From: Allacma fusca
Taxonomy: Eukaryota > Arthropoda > Collembola > Symphypleona > Sminthuridae
Assembly (NCBI GenBank): GCA_947179485.1
Contig: OX359245.1
Span: forward strand, 48,409,067-48,473,066
Direction of reading: 5' to 3'
DNA: 64,000 bases
Part shown: piece by piece, positions 11,636 through 22,907 of the stretch
Position numbering within the stretch: position 1 is the first letter of the stretch
Layout: every line of letters begins with the position of its first letter
Translations under genes and position numbers: made by a program
Notes under the pieces: model-generated
The model's input: only the letters and a program-made list of their open reading frames with translations
Database searches by the model: none
Told to the model about the DNA's origin: nothing

Positions 11636-12455
11636 TAGAGCATCACCCCGTGGGATATTTTAGGCCCGTGCCCGCCCGTGGCTCGTAACGTTTTACCCGT
11701 ACCCGCCCGGCCCGAAATTAATGTTTATCGAAAAAGCCCGGCCCGGCCCGCAAAATTAAAAAAAGCCCGTAGCCCGCCCGCAAATACCATACATTTTAAA
11801 TACTGAAAAACTGTATTTTAAAATATTGGTGTTCTTGACTGTTACATACAGTCGATAACTACCTTGTTTATTAAGAAGGCAATACAAAAGTTTATGCTGC
11901 TATTTCGGCTTTGGTAAGCACTTCTGGTGGCGTTCTTGAAATTACAATGTTAACTTCTGGATTCTTATTACAAATACTTGAACATATAGCAGGATTCATT
12001 TTCTAGACTAAATGGAATTTTCCACAGTAATGAAGAGCGAAATGAAACTTACTAAATAACAAAGGCAGGTATGCAAGAAAACGTTTCTTGCATACCTGCC
12101 TTTGTTATTTAGTAACAGTCGTAAAGACGGGCACAGACCTAAAATATCCCACGGGGTGATGCTCTATCGTACACCAAGCGTTAGTTTGTTTGAAAGCTAA
12201 AATTGCAAACGTCGGAAATTCGTTCAAGTCATTCAAGTCTATGTACATTCACAACCGCTGCTCGTGCATTCACAACTAATGGAATTTCTCACGGGCTTTT
12301 ACGGGCTTTCACGGTCTTTTTTAACCGCGACCAAAAGACCGTACCCGCCCGTAACCCGTCAAACGTAATAATTTTTACCCGTACCCGCTCGAAGCCCGTG
12401 CGGGCCGGGCTTTTTGCGGGCTTACCCGTAAATTTTAACCGCCCGAGATGCTCTA
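11636..12455. mobile_element. Foldback-like DNA element with nested inverted ends
   Basis: A perfect 29-bp inverted pair lies at 11636-11664 and 12138-12166 (outer bases TAGAGCATCACCCCG), with similarity running about 10 bases further in. A second right end, GATGCTCTA, closes the block at 12447-12455. CCCGCCCGGCCCG-type repeats fill 11665-11780 and 12290-12440. The paralogous stretch at 57230-57360 lacks the whole block, so all of it arrived as one insertion or grew in place after one. TA lies at both ends. No transposase is recognised; a minus-strand stretch at 11895-12000 (RTPPEVLTKAEIAA, then stop) may be a coding remnant. The superfamily is uncertain. Confidence 0.75.
12049..12115. other. 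Perfect 32-bp palindromic hairpin
   Basis: The arm 12049-12080 is the exact complement of 12084-12115, with loop ACG. Perfect identity over 32 bp in a window where most repeats differ by 10-20% implies recent formation. Transcribed from either strand it would form a 32-bp duplex. It sits between the two 29-bp inverted ends of the element above. Confidence 0.9.
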
Positions 12456-12960
12456 CTATGTATATTGTCTCAAATTAGTCAATCCCGACACTGGAATTTT
12501 TTATTTAGATTATTTATTCTTCATGTAAATGTTTATTGGAATAATAATTATTCTAGTCTTCAGAATACATTTCAGAAATGTAATAATTAAATGGAAGGGA
12601 GTTTAAATAAAATCATCTCGTGAATAACAGGAAATGATGCGAGATTCGTAAAATATTGTACACTTGTAAACGGGACAGTTTTAATCAATTTGTTATTGAA
12701 ATACAAATTGACCCGTTGTCTGTTGGGATAAGTTGTTTTCTGGAGTTTTTTTTCCTGTCTTCCGTGTTTATCCCCGTTTTTCGCTTGACATCTCCATTCG
12801 GATTTGTTGTAAAGTATTCTATGTTTTACGTGTAAATCTTTTTCCCGTTACTATTGTTTCTAGAAGAATATCTGCAAATGCCATTATTCACTTTCTTAGT
12901 TCAATTTCAGTTTTTACTATTATATTGTTAGCATAGCCTGATTCTCACATTAGCAGTTTT
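12456..12960. repeat. Array segment K-like, copy 1
   Basis: The part at 12480-12720 is one of the best-conserved pairs in the window. It aligns with 57350-57600 almost base for base, for example AAATGTTTATTGGAATAATA in both. About 12727-12950 matches 58030-58140 (GTTGTTTTCTGGA, then GTCTTCCGTGTTT). The forward frame at 12733-12936 is not kept there. Confidence 0.7.
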
Positions 12961-14324
12961 TGTGACCGCAATTCCTGGGGAAAGATTTTGCTAAACCCTT
13001 GGTGTATTAAACATTCGTTTATAGTGGTCCCTTAATTGTATAGGCTGGATTGGGGACAACTATTCATATTTGTTGGACACAAGCAAGTGCTATCGCGTTG
13101 ATGCTTAACTGCACCTGTTTTACTTCAAGCTATTTTTCTAATTAAATAGTTTAAGTAATTTCCAGAAAAAATTAAATCCCTGGCGGAAGATTTTAAAACC
13201 TCTTTTACGTCATTATTACTCATGCAAATACCGAAGAACCTTTCTTATCAAATGAATTAAATTGCCTTCAAGTAAAATTCTTAATCGTTCTTCCTTGAAT
13301 AAAGCTTTCTATGTTATCTTTCTAGTAAGCCAAAACACTGATCCCCAGCAAAATCTGATGCACATCAAGGTAGCTGTTACAGGAAGATGCATGTAGTGGC
13401 GTAAAAATTCATACTTTTTTAACATTTGGCAACACATAGAAGCCATGGGATTTTGTATACAAAATGTTGAACTCCCTTATATGTATACAATTCTGTTGTA
13501 CAAATTCGAATTCAGTATTTTAGATAATTTCTTTAGCAGAAACTTAGAATTTGCAAGTATAGACAATTCGTGTATCAGAAAAAATCAAAAAGCAGCTGCA
13601 GAGCAAAAATAAAGTTGTTAAAACGGTTTTGTTGTAATCATTTTAAGATTCGGGTTTGTCGGCCTTTAAACTAAAATTATAGTAGAAAGGTAATTTCTGA
13701 GAGTAAGTTGAAATCCTGCTGAGTAATTCTTCAAGTTAATGTTCAGGTAAAAATTTTAAATATTTTTAAGCGAATAATGTGACATCCCTGATCCAAATTT
13801 ATAATCGCTATTTCTTGAATGAAGCTTTCTATTTGATCTCTTTTGAGTACACAGGACAAGAGTGAACCCGCAAGTTCACAGTACAGTTTTTACAGGCTGT
13901 TACTGAAGAATACACATTGTGGCGTCGAAATGCATACTTTTTTCTTGCTTCACAGTGCTTACAATTAGTTTTAAAGAAGCATTTCATTCCTTACTTTATT
14001 TTTCTATTCCTCTCTTGGTAATTGATTTTTACACTGATTTCAGAATGAAGCTCACAATTCAGCTTAGGAATTCACTGTGCATTTTTAGAAAATTTACCGC
14101 AATATGCGTGTTCTTGCCTAGTGCCTTGTTCCTTCTCAAAGCTTCTCTATCGGGTTGGTTGCTAATGAAAAATACAAGTAGTGGCTCCTTTTATTGCAGA
14201 AATAACACCGGAGGAAGCTAGGAATGCATTACACTATGTTGACACAAATAATTCAAAATTTATTTTAATATTAGAAAACCATTCAAAATTTCAGAAATTA
14301 AACTTTCAAACATGTCGGTAGTGT
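12960..14324. repeat. Array segment A, tandem pair, plus K and J pieces
   Basis: Sub-unit starts are near 13289 and 13812 (period about 520). Cores lie at 13395 (AGTGGCGTAAAA) and 13918 (TGTGGCGTCGAAA). About 13965-14170 matches 57810-58010. The segment is cut at 14324 by the 1.8-kb DNA element; its continuation is at 16129. The 100-residue frame at 13919-14221 starts within the core and is broken at 57800-58140. Confidence 0.65.
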
Positions 14325-16128
14325 CCCGAGTAGAAATTTTGGTCAGTGCACCGTTATTAGTGCGTCAAAAATTGACGTCAATTGGTCCGAACAACGTCCA
14401 GTTGTGACGTCCAGCTGAATATAATATGTCCGCTTTGACAACGACAGTTGAACGTCAGATACTTGCGAAAATATTACTTTAAAACGGGACGTCTGGTTTA
14501 CGTCAAATTCGTCGTTTAGGCAACGCAATTTATGGTCCCCATTTCACCTAGGTTAAAATATTATTTACTGATTAAATTCCATTACAAAAAAATTAATAAG
14601 TAGTGTATTTCATATTTCTCTCCAGATAATCATTCTTAGGTATTCAACCCGCATTATTCAGTCCTAATTCCTGGTCTCATTTTCTGTGCACTCCAAACGG
14701 AAAAATGAAGTCTGAAAATAACAGAAATATTTATTCGCTTGATATATTCCGTTGTAACTTAAAATACCTATTAATTACCTACTTAAAAAAAAACTTCCAG
14801 TTAAATAATACCTTGGATCATTGTACGTAATCACAACTTATTTTTTGTTTGTCCTTGTACATGAAACTTTTTACTTGATAGAAGTTGATTATTACTGGTA
14901 GGTATATACATATACGTGATAGTATTGGTGGCACTTAAATGTACTATTAATGCTCAAAGTTGACAGCCGTTTGAAACTATAGTAATTATTATTGATAATA
15001 ATTAAAAATAACAATTTCTTAACTTCAACATAAGCATGTCCTTATCTACATTCACTTCTATATAGCTGTGTATCAAAGTACCTTTGATATACAGTACATA
15101 GTTAAAACTAAAATTCTAATAACTGTAAGTTCCTGCTGAAATGACACACTTGACTTGTATTTTGGTTTAAACTAATAATTTATATTGCTTACCTGAAATG
15201 TATAAACGGAACCCCGAACCTTTGACTGTTAAAACTTAGAAGTTAGAGCGAAGTGATTAATGAGTCATGTCATTTAAAGTTTGAACTTGGAGCTTATACA
15301 AACTTGGTCTAAACAACGCTCCCGGTCAGTTAAAGTACGCATGTGCTGAGTTTACAATGTTTGACCTAAATTTGACGTTGTAATAACGACCGGGCTTGAC
15401 ATAATGTGTGTATAGGAGGCAAGCGCCAGAATCTATTGGTATTTACGTCAGGTTCACGTCAGGGGTCGGATTTTTGTAGGAAGACGGGAAGATTCTTCCC
15501 AGGGAAAAAATATTTCTGGCAGGGAAAATCTAAAAGGGAAGGAATTTATTTTTACAAACAGGGATTTTTAAAATCGTTGACCTTTTTTTTGGCAGGGATT
15601 TTCAAATTTGTTGACGGGTTTCAGGGAAATTTATTAAGCAAGCAGGGACTTTTGGCTTGATTGGCCAAATTTGGCAGGGATTTCACGTCTTGTGAGGGAT
15701 TTGTTTTTGTCAACAGGGATTTTGAAAATCGTTGACCTTTTTTTCAGCAGGGATTTTTGAAATCGTTGAGGACCTACCAGCAGGGAGATAATAGTCAGCA
15801 GGGAAATTCAGAAATTATCTTCCAGGGAGATTTACAAAAATCCGACCCCTGGTTCACGTAAATATAGCCTTCGGTATAGTTGCTGTCGTTATATGCCGGG
15901 AATTTTACGTTAATAAAACGTTATGAATGTTCTATTAATTAACGTTAGAACTTGATGTTCAAAGAACGCTGTTCATCCGTTGCGAATTGTGTTCATATTT
16001 GTGGTAGTCACATTGACGTTCATACGACATCCCGTATATGACCGAAAATTTGAGTTTAGTCAGTTTAACGTCAACTACTGTCAATTACCATATCCAGACG
16101 TTCAGCTGACCAACCGTTTCTACTCGGG
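14325..16128. mobile_element. Unclassified DNA element with 22-bp inverted ends, 1.8 kb
   Basis: CCCGAGTAGAAATTTTGGTC at 14325-14344 is mirrored at 16107-16128 with three mismatched bases. The uninterrupted paralogs at 30540-30590 and 39790-39840 pass through this point without it. Both flanks share only GT, so the target duplication is very short or degraded. The ends are rich in ACGTC/GACGT motifs in both directions. No transposase is evident; the minus-strand frame at 14343-14528 is repeat-derived. A hAT MITE is nested at 15460-15851. I cannot assign a superfamily. Confidence 0.75.
15460..15851. mobile_element. hAT MITE, 392 bp, nested
   Basis: Inverted ends CAGGGGTCGGATTTTTGTA (15460-15478) and complement (15833-15851) are perfect over 19 bp. 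The target duplication GTTCACGT is perfect (15452-15459, 15852-15859). The interior is made of recurring GCAGGGATTTT-type units with GTTGACC spacers. Its insertion inside the 14325-16128 element makes it the younger of the two. Confidence 0.93.
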
Positions 16129-17640
16129 GTATATTATTTATACCTGCATGGTAAATCCATATAATTAAAAGTACTTGAATCTTGATTGGCAACATGCCCA
16201 TGAACAATTACTCAGTGATGTAAATCTGCTTCCAAATCCAGAACTATTAAAATAATAATTTTAAAGTGTACAGAAATTTTAATAATATTGTGCCATAAGT
16301 TGCAGTATTAATTTCGTTTAATTATGCTTTACACAGTGACCTTCAACTTCAACCTATAGTAACGTTGTCACCTTCTCCCTTTATGCCACCATTGAAGTGA
16401 CGCTATACAGCTATTTAAATTTATTTTTCCAGATTCTTAGCGTTTTAAATTAATTTTTGCAGTGTACATTCCAGCCTTTCTAAAACATGCACATGGGCTG
16501 AAAACTAAATTTTAAATATCCCAGCAGGAGCTCAAAGTTTGTGGAAGTAGTCAGTAAAATTGTTACTGTTTTGCACAGAGGTGATTTCACCATTACGACT
16601 GAATCTTTAATCATGTGATTTGGACTGCCACTAAGAAATTTTTAAACCGGCCTCGAATCTCTGACTTTAAAATACCGTACTTACACTATTTTCTATTGGA
16701 TTTTAAAATAGAATTTACACTCAAATTTTGTAATCAAAATTTTTCACTGTTAATTTAAATCGTGGGGCTTAGTTTTATAGCTCATTTTTTTAAATTTTAA
16801 AAATTATGACAACCAGTTACCATAATTTTAATTAATTTGCGTCCAGTTTGATTCAAAGTAGGTATAGCTTTTAAACCATGTCTTTCTTTTGCGGGTGGCA
16901 TAGAAAATAGTTTGAAGTGACGCTTAATGCTGAAAACGCAAAATGTCGAAAATCAAAAGTTTAATCTATTTTTTTAAATTTGCTTGGAATTTGAATTTGC
17001 TGAATTTTTTTATTTCTTAGAAAACCAGGGAATAAAATTTGGTGCCAACATTCTCATGTGCTCCAGTGGAACTTCAGTTTCAAATTTACAATTTTTTCTA
17101 AATTTGCAGTGATGTGGGGTTTGCGACAACTGAGAATCAAACACGAAACATGAGCTTCTCTATACTGAAATGTGTGGAGATAAGATATGATTTAAAATAT
17201 AACATATAAACATATGATTTAGATAAGAAATTTATTCAACAAAATTGTATCGCTTTGGAACAATAAACGTTTAGCATATTGCAAGTTTTGTTAGTTGTAA
17301 GTTTTCTTCTATTGTTTATTTGCTATAACCCACTTTTCGCATTACAATCCCTTACAAATGTTTGTATTACATGGGTGTATTATTCACATCTCTTGTCTTG
17401 AACATCTTTCACTTACTTTAACTTTTGAGGGTAAAGGAACATTGCAACATACGAGGACGAGGAGTGTTTATCCCACAGTTCATTACTGAAGTGCTGAGCT
17501 TACGCTTGTAAACTCTCCCTATGTGTTCTATATCCGAATGTGTTCGTTCTTGATATAACCACTTCATCTGGGGTAACGTTCGCAAATTCAATCCCAAAAG
17601 TGGCGTCAGAGTCATAAATACTTGTTAAAGTTAAAGTGTA
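16129..17640. repeat. Array segments J, L and B (core end)
   Basis: About 16129-16560 is J (cf. 39860-40270). About 17210-17345 matches 28500-28650 (L), with CGTTTAGCATATTGCAAG against CGTTTAGCGTATTGCAAG. A GC-richer piece at 17436-17530 matches 61866-61960. The core AGTGGCGTCAGAG is at 17599 and leads into F. About 16560-17200 shows no gene and no clear partner. The minus-strand frame at 17418-17615 begins MTLTPL at the core but is not intact in the paralog. Confidence 0.55.
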
Positions 17641-17976
17641 TAACAAGCAGGGGAATATAAGCAGGGATAATAATACAAACAGGTCTGCAGATAATTTTAA
17701 AAGTTGTACTAAATTTGGAAGTAATCTTTGGAACGTAATATAGGACCCAAATTGTAATTCACAAATTCATCATTTTTGTAATAAAATGTAACAAGGCTAC
17801 AGATATATTATAAATGAAGCTTTTGTGGTCTCCGTAACTGTTCTCGCTTTCGTTTCTCTAGGAATTTGTACTTATAAAATGTGTAAACCGAGATAATATA
17901 CTGGAAGTTGTGGATTCGGCCGGAAAAACTTAAACTAACGAATTTTTTTGAATTTGTGTAAGCAATAAAATAAGAT
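17641..17976. repeat. Array segment F, copy 4, left part
   Basis: It matches 62600-62940 (AGCAGGGGA, then GCAGATAAT, then GGAAGTTGTGGATTCGG). It is interrupted at 17976 by the hAT insertion and continues at 19124. Confidence 0.65.
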
Positions 17977-19123
17977 CAGGGATGGGAATGGATTATTAAT
18001 CGGGGATTAATTTAATCCCGGATTAAAAATTTATAGGAAATAATTAATCCCAATCCCAATCCAAGTGTTGGGGAAACCTGGTTCTAATCCTTAATCCTCA
18101 ATCCTGGTTCAATTCTTTCATTTTAATCTACTAGTTAAATCCGATTATTTGTATGGCAACGAATTAATCCCAAATCGTAATCCAATACTTAATGGATTAT
18201 TTGGTAAATCCTAATCCCAAAATCCACTGCTGTCACGAGTATGGATTGGATTATATCTGCTGCTATATCATTGCTACATTTTTCAACATCTAGCAGCTTT
18301 GTAATGAACTTGTAGCTTGTGTTCATATGTCACAATTCCTAGGCTGTTTTCAAACAGGAATCGTCGTTATGGTTTGTTAAAAATATAAATCTTAGCAAAG
18401 AACGTAGGAGCACAGAAGCTTCAAGCCTCAAATATGTGCATATTTTGATTACTGGTATTTTAGCCCGCATGGAAATTAGCAGCACAATTGTGCTCAAACA
18501 AATCCCGGGCAAAAAATGTCAAGCGTTTTCATGCGGGAGTTTAATATAATAATTGAAATGTGCATCGTAAATGTGTAGGCTGGAATTGTGAATTGAACTC
18601 TATTTTAAGCAGATTATTTCTGGTTCCACTCCATCCATAATAATTTACTGTATACTGATGTGTTTGAATAAATAGGACTAACCTTGTAATTTTAACCAAC
18701 TATTAGGATATTCACGTCATCGCATTATCCCAATCTGAATTACTGAATTTATGGTGGCCAATAGCGCAAACCATATAAGTATGTATTAACAAATGTTGAC
18801 CCGTTAATCTGACTTATGTAAGAATTAAATTGGTCTATGTGCTAATCCATTATAAAATTTTTGATTTTCTTCCTCAATCCTTACTATCTACATCTTTATT
18901 GGAAATCCAATGTAAATCTACGAATTTTTATTCATCAACCATTTCCCCGTCAATCCCTTAATCCAATTCAAGTTGTCAGAATTTCCCCCTCAGTCCCTTA
19001 ATCCAATCCAAGTGATCGGAATTTTTTACTTTAATCCGTTAATCCAATCCAAGTGATCGGAATTTTTTCCCTCAATCCCTTAATTCAATCCTGCAGGTGG
19101 TATGTGTAATATTCCCATCCCTG
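17977..19123. mobile_element. hAT-type element, 1,147 bp
   Basis: Inverted ends CAGGGATGGGAAT (17977-17989) and complement (19111-19123) are perfect over 13 bp. The target duplication AATAAGAT is perfect (17969-17976, 19124-19131). Subterminal DNA is dominated by TTAATCC/AATCC repeats, including a unit with TCCAAGTGATCGGAATTTTT repeated near 19003-19070. No transposase frame survives. Confidence 0.92.
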
Positions 19124-19790
19124 AATAAGATAAACTTTTCTGACACAAGTAAATACGAAATCGCTAAAACACATTATTTTGTGTCCAAACTTTCACTGAT
19201 ATTTTTAAGGTGCAAGTTATTTATAAACAAAATTTATATCCTGATAATAATCACGCGATATTGTTTAAGTGGTTTCAATAATATCTGAAATTCCAGCTAA
19301 CACTTTTTGCGAAAAGAATAAAATTACAAATATTTTCTATGAAACTGCATAGGCATCAAAAGGGGGATTAAATTCCAAAAATAGCCGAAATAATAATACA
19401 AATTATGACACAAATAATCTGGTTTATTTAAATTTGGTGAAAATAAATAGTTGCAAAAATTGAATATCTAAAATGATACACTTTAACGATTAAATTAGAA
19501 TTTTAACCTTAAATTCAAAATTCGGATCGAATTAAAATCATTAGCTCTTCTAATCTTTAATTCGCTGATTTACAAACATGCCGAAAATAGTCACTGCTGA
19601 GTGTACAATGATTTGATTGCTAAAAGAGAATTTAGAGCTTCCACAACAGCAACATGAATTGATATGCCAATACAAATTTCCACGTTTCTAATGTGTACAT
19701 GAGTGACTTTTCAAATATCATTTTCTGGTTCCTCTATTTTATTTAATAGAGATTTAAACGTTATTATGATTTAATTAAGCTTGAACTTGC
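19124..19790. repeat. Array segments F (right part) and G, copy 3
   Basis: F resumes at 19124 with the duplicated AATAAGAT. G begins near 19560 (GATTTACAAACATGCCGA) and breaks off at about 19790 into D. This repeats the F-G-D order of 4040-5000. The frame at 19097-19288 spans the hAT junction and is not a gene. Confidence 0.65.
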
Positions 19791-20405
19791 AGAAAGTTCG
19801 CAAGTTGCCGTAGACTTAAATAATTATTTTTGATAATACGTTCAGTTTTTAAATAAGGTGTTGGATCCTTGAATTTTGAACTAGGGTTATAAAAAATTTT
19901 GAGAATGCCAGAAAAAGATTTCCAAAATTTTGCAGTAATTCAGTATAGTCTTTTTCCAAACCTTGTTGTGTAGGCTAAACAAGTACCTAATTGTTTCTTC
20001 ATCATGTTTGAACAACACCCCCACACAATCTTATTATTAACAATTTGCAACCTACAGTGCATAATTTCAAGTGGCGCCGATCATTATTAACCTTAAAAGA
20101 ATTATTGTAATCACGCTTCGTACTGTGTATTGCTTTTTGGAGTTTAATGCTTAAAATTGTTTTGAATCACAATTTGTTGTAACAGTAGCACGGTGCTGAA
20201 AAGGACGTAGTTTAATGGCCATTTTGCCACAGCAGGAAAATTGGGTAAAATTAGCAGTTCCAAAGGATTTACGACATTATCTTCTAGTGAAGTCCGCGAG
20301 CACTGTAAAATATTCTAATTGGCGTCTAAATCTATTCCTGGTAAACTCGAATCCATTATAAAATAATTTAATTTTAATTCATAATTAATTTAATAATTCA
20401 ATTTA

Positions 20406-20577
20406 CAGTAAAATCTGTTTATAACGGAATAGCAAGGGAGCTTAGATTTTTGTCCGGTATAAACAGTATTCCGTTATATGATTATAACGGACATTATAGT
20501 CTTATACAACTACTTTTGGTGGGGATGAACAAATGTGTCCGTTATAATGAGAATTACGTTATAAAGATATTTTACTG
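20406..20577. mobile_element. pogo/Tigger-like MITE, 172 bp
   Basis: The left end is CAGTAAAATCTGTTTATAAC; the right end, read in reverse, is CAGTAAAATATCTTTATAAC. TA precedes the left end; the right flank is CA, so the TA duplication has decayed. CAGT ends with an ATAAC block are typical of pogo-group Tc1/mariner MITEs. The related D copy reads across an empty site near 42103. It is too short to code. Confidence 0.75.
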
Positions 20578-20775
20578 CATTTTAAATGAAACCGAATTTT
20601 TCCATGTAGACTCGTAACATTTCTAACCTGCGGTTATGTATCAAATCTTGAAGACATTATTTTCCACCAGATTTGTTTAGGCTTGGAGAATATTGCCAAA
20701 ACATTAGCACCTATTTTGGATACCATGAGAATTATTTGAAAGCTTGAAATTTTAGAAACGCAAAATGATTGCCTT

Positions 20776-21582
20776 TGTCAGGAGAGATCGTGCATAGTGT
20801 ACTGTAACATTTCGCTACTTTGAGTATCTTAGATTAGCATGGCCTGTGCTCCCGTAAAGCAGCAGGACCATGCTAATTCATTTGGTGTATCCTGTTTACG
20901 CGTTTATTTGTTATTTACCCTAGTTTAAATAATGGTGATATCTGTTTGAACGATTGATGCTATTTTGTATTACCATGCGTCTTACGAGTTATGAGAGCCT
21001 TGTCACTCTAATATAAATATGATGCCTTAATTTTAAGTTTTCCGTCCTTATGTATTTATGTATGTTTATATGTAGTTTAAGGTACGGGAGCTAATATTTG
21101 CAATATTAGCTACCTGGAAATCTGGGTCAAGTCCAGAGTATATAAATCTCTGGACAAGACCTGGAAAAGTCACTCACTGTCTGGGAGTCATTACCTCAAG
21201 ACCCTTTTTTTGTTTCACTCTGCTACTTGTATCAGTCAGGGTGTCCCATTCCTTGACTAATAACTTTTGTCACGGTTGTACATATTTATTTCTTAAAAAT
21301 AAAATTATTAGTTTGTTTTATTATAAATTTCAGATTGTTGTCACTGCATTATTAAGCATTGGTGTACTACGGCTCTTTTGAGTAGTATTAAGTTAGTAGA
21401 GTGTAGTTCACTTGAATTTTGAAGTAATTATTTATTTTTATTTGTACTTTATTTTTGTAGCCAGAGTTGGCTAGTTTTGGACTTTATAGGTCCCTTACTA
21501 ATTGTGAGTATGGTCTCACAATGTATCAGTAATTGAGTTTTATTTTTTTATTTCACATGTATGTACATATATCATTCCGACA
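20776..21582 (+). mobile_element. Solo LTR, 807 bp
   Basis: The block starts TGTCAGGAG and ends TTCCGACA, so it has TG...CA ends within a short inverted repeat. It is flanked by CCTT on both sides (20772-20775, 21583-21586). Removing it and one CCTT restores D sequence continuous with copies 1 and 3. A TATA motif is at 21139-21147 and an AATAAA near 21298 could serve polyadenylation. With no internal region it most likely arose by LTR-LTR recombination. The parent family is not identifiable; a 4-bp duplication fits Ty3/Gypsy-type or BEL-type elements. Confidence 0.82.
21131..21155 (+). promoter_or_regulatory. LTR core promoter: TATA box in an inverted repeat
   Basis: TATATAAAT (21139-21147) is bracketed by GTCCAGAG (21131-21138) and its exact complement CTCTGGAC (21148-21155). 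The position, about 365 bp into the LTR, fits the U3 promoter. Whether the inverted arms matter for factor binding is unknown. Confidence 0.6.
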
Positions 21583-22046
21583 CCTTTTTCATATAGATAT
21601 AATTTAATTTTAAAATATATTCTAGTACAAAATTTTTAAAATAAACCGATATTTCCCAATTACAATTAAGAAATACTAGAAATTATTTTACTCACCTTGA
21701 TTTAACAAAATAGAGATCCTTTCGGAAATTATGAAGCTACGTCTCAAATTTATGGCGGATATTTGGTCAAAACAAAAATAATTAGAGGATGCTATCAGAA
21801 TCCAGTTATGAGAGATTTATTATCAGGTCATGAACGCTTCCATGGAAACTTTTTGTGGGTAAATACTCCTTTTATGCGTACTTCTGAGTCCTTGTAAATT
21901 TCTTGAAAACTAAGGTAATCTGTCATTCTGTCGTAATTTGGGAATTAATTGAACTGAATTAAAAATTGTCGATAAAATTCCTGATGTTCCCTAATTTGTT
22001 TTAATTTAATATGTTATTAAATACAGGGATGGTCGATTATATATAT

Positions 22047-22340
22047 TATATTAAAATATATATCTCCACTAAGCTATTAAATATGCCCCAAATGCCCGCC
22101 AACGTGCCATACGTTTGGGCATTTTAGCACATTGGGAAAATGCCCTGGATTTGGGCATTTTCGACAGGACGTTTTCGACATTTTGTGCATTTCATAAGGA
22201 TATTCATTGGAATATTAAGAATTTCTGGTAGGTAAAACTAATCAATATAGTCAAGCCAAAAACGCCACTATCCACAATAAAAACAATTTTACAATCAATT
22301 TTTTCTACAATGTATTTTATTTCAAGAGATACTTGAAGTG
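22047..22340. repeat. Array segment H, copy 2, left part
   Basis: It matches 7690-7930 and 8020-8200, including GCCAAAAACGCCACTATCCA. It stops at the target duplication TACTTGAAGTG (22330-22340) of the Penelope-like insertion. Confidence 0.75.
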
Positions 22341-22907
22341 CTAAAAAATCATACAACACCTGTATCTGCACCAGACACATCAATTTTGCTCTCATCAATC
22401 ATAGAAACAGAAAACAAGATTGAACCATGGATTCCAATTCCATACATAGGCAATATTTCTAATAGGATCGCAGGATACTTGCGAAGAGTCTTGAAATGGA
22501 AACCTACTTTCTTACCGGGTATAAAAATCCAAAACTTAATGAAAAGTTTAAAAGATGGAGAAAATTCTGAGAATGCTGGAGTATACATCATACCTTGTAA
22601 TACTTGCAATTCAATATACGTTGGGGAAACCTATAGGCACCTAAACACAAGAGTACAAGAACATAAAGATAATGTCAGAAGAAAAGAATATAAAAAATCA
22701 GCTATTGCAAGACACATAATAAGAAACAGAAGTCATCATATTGCATGGGACGATGCAAAGATTGTTGTTCCTGAACATAATCATTTCCTACGACAAATAA
22801 AGGAAGGTTTAGTTATCCAACAATCAAAACAGTCATTGATGAACGTCAACCAAGGTTTTATTTTAAGCAACGCATGGAAGCCAATAATCCCGAATTTAAT
22901 AGATTGA
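22341..22907 (+). CDS. Penelope-like GIY-YIG endonuclease domain, C-terminal ORF fragment
   Basis: The frame is open from the truncation point at 22341 to TGA at 22905-22907, 188 codons without a stop; no true start is present. Counting the GTG at 22338 as residue 1, residues 30-70 resemble the linker after the Penelope reverse transcriptase. The endonuclease shows GVY (81-83), YVG (94-96), Arg105 in the helix after it, and Glu156 in IKEG, the four catalytic landmarks of the GIY-YIG family. Cys87 and Cys90 form the CxxC found between GIY and YIG in Penelope proteins. The domain nicks DNA to prime reverse transcription. All key residues are present, so decay has been slight, but the fragment lacks its polymerase and is probably not functional. 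Identification is from motifs only. Confidence 0.9.
   Translation, partial: LKNHTTPVSAPDTSILLSSIIETENKIEPWIPIPYIGNISNRIAGYLRRVLKWKPTFLPGIKIQNLMKSLKDGENSENAGVYIIPCNTCNSIYVGETYRHLNTRVQEHKDNVRRKEYKKSAIARHIIRNRSHHIAWDDAKIVVPEHNHFLRQIKEGLVIQQSKQSLMNVNQGFILSNAWKPIIPNLID

Larger units (their letters stand above)
19790..22046. repeat. Array segment D, copy 2
   Basis: This is nearly identical to copy 1 over long runs (for example 20080-20200 against 5455-5575). The core variant is at 20069. It carries the intact pogo-like MITE (20406-20577) and the solo LTR (20776-21582). At its right end it joins H with no Helitron, giving the empty site for 6425-7666. Confidence 0.85.

Noticed and set aside
22349..22609. 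86-residue minus-strand frame
   Set aside because: It is antisense to the well-supported Penelope GIY-YIG frame.
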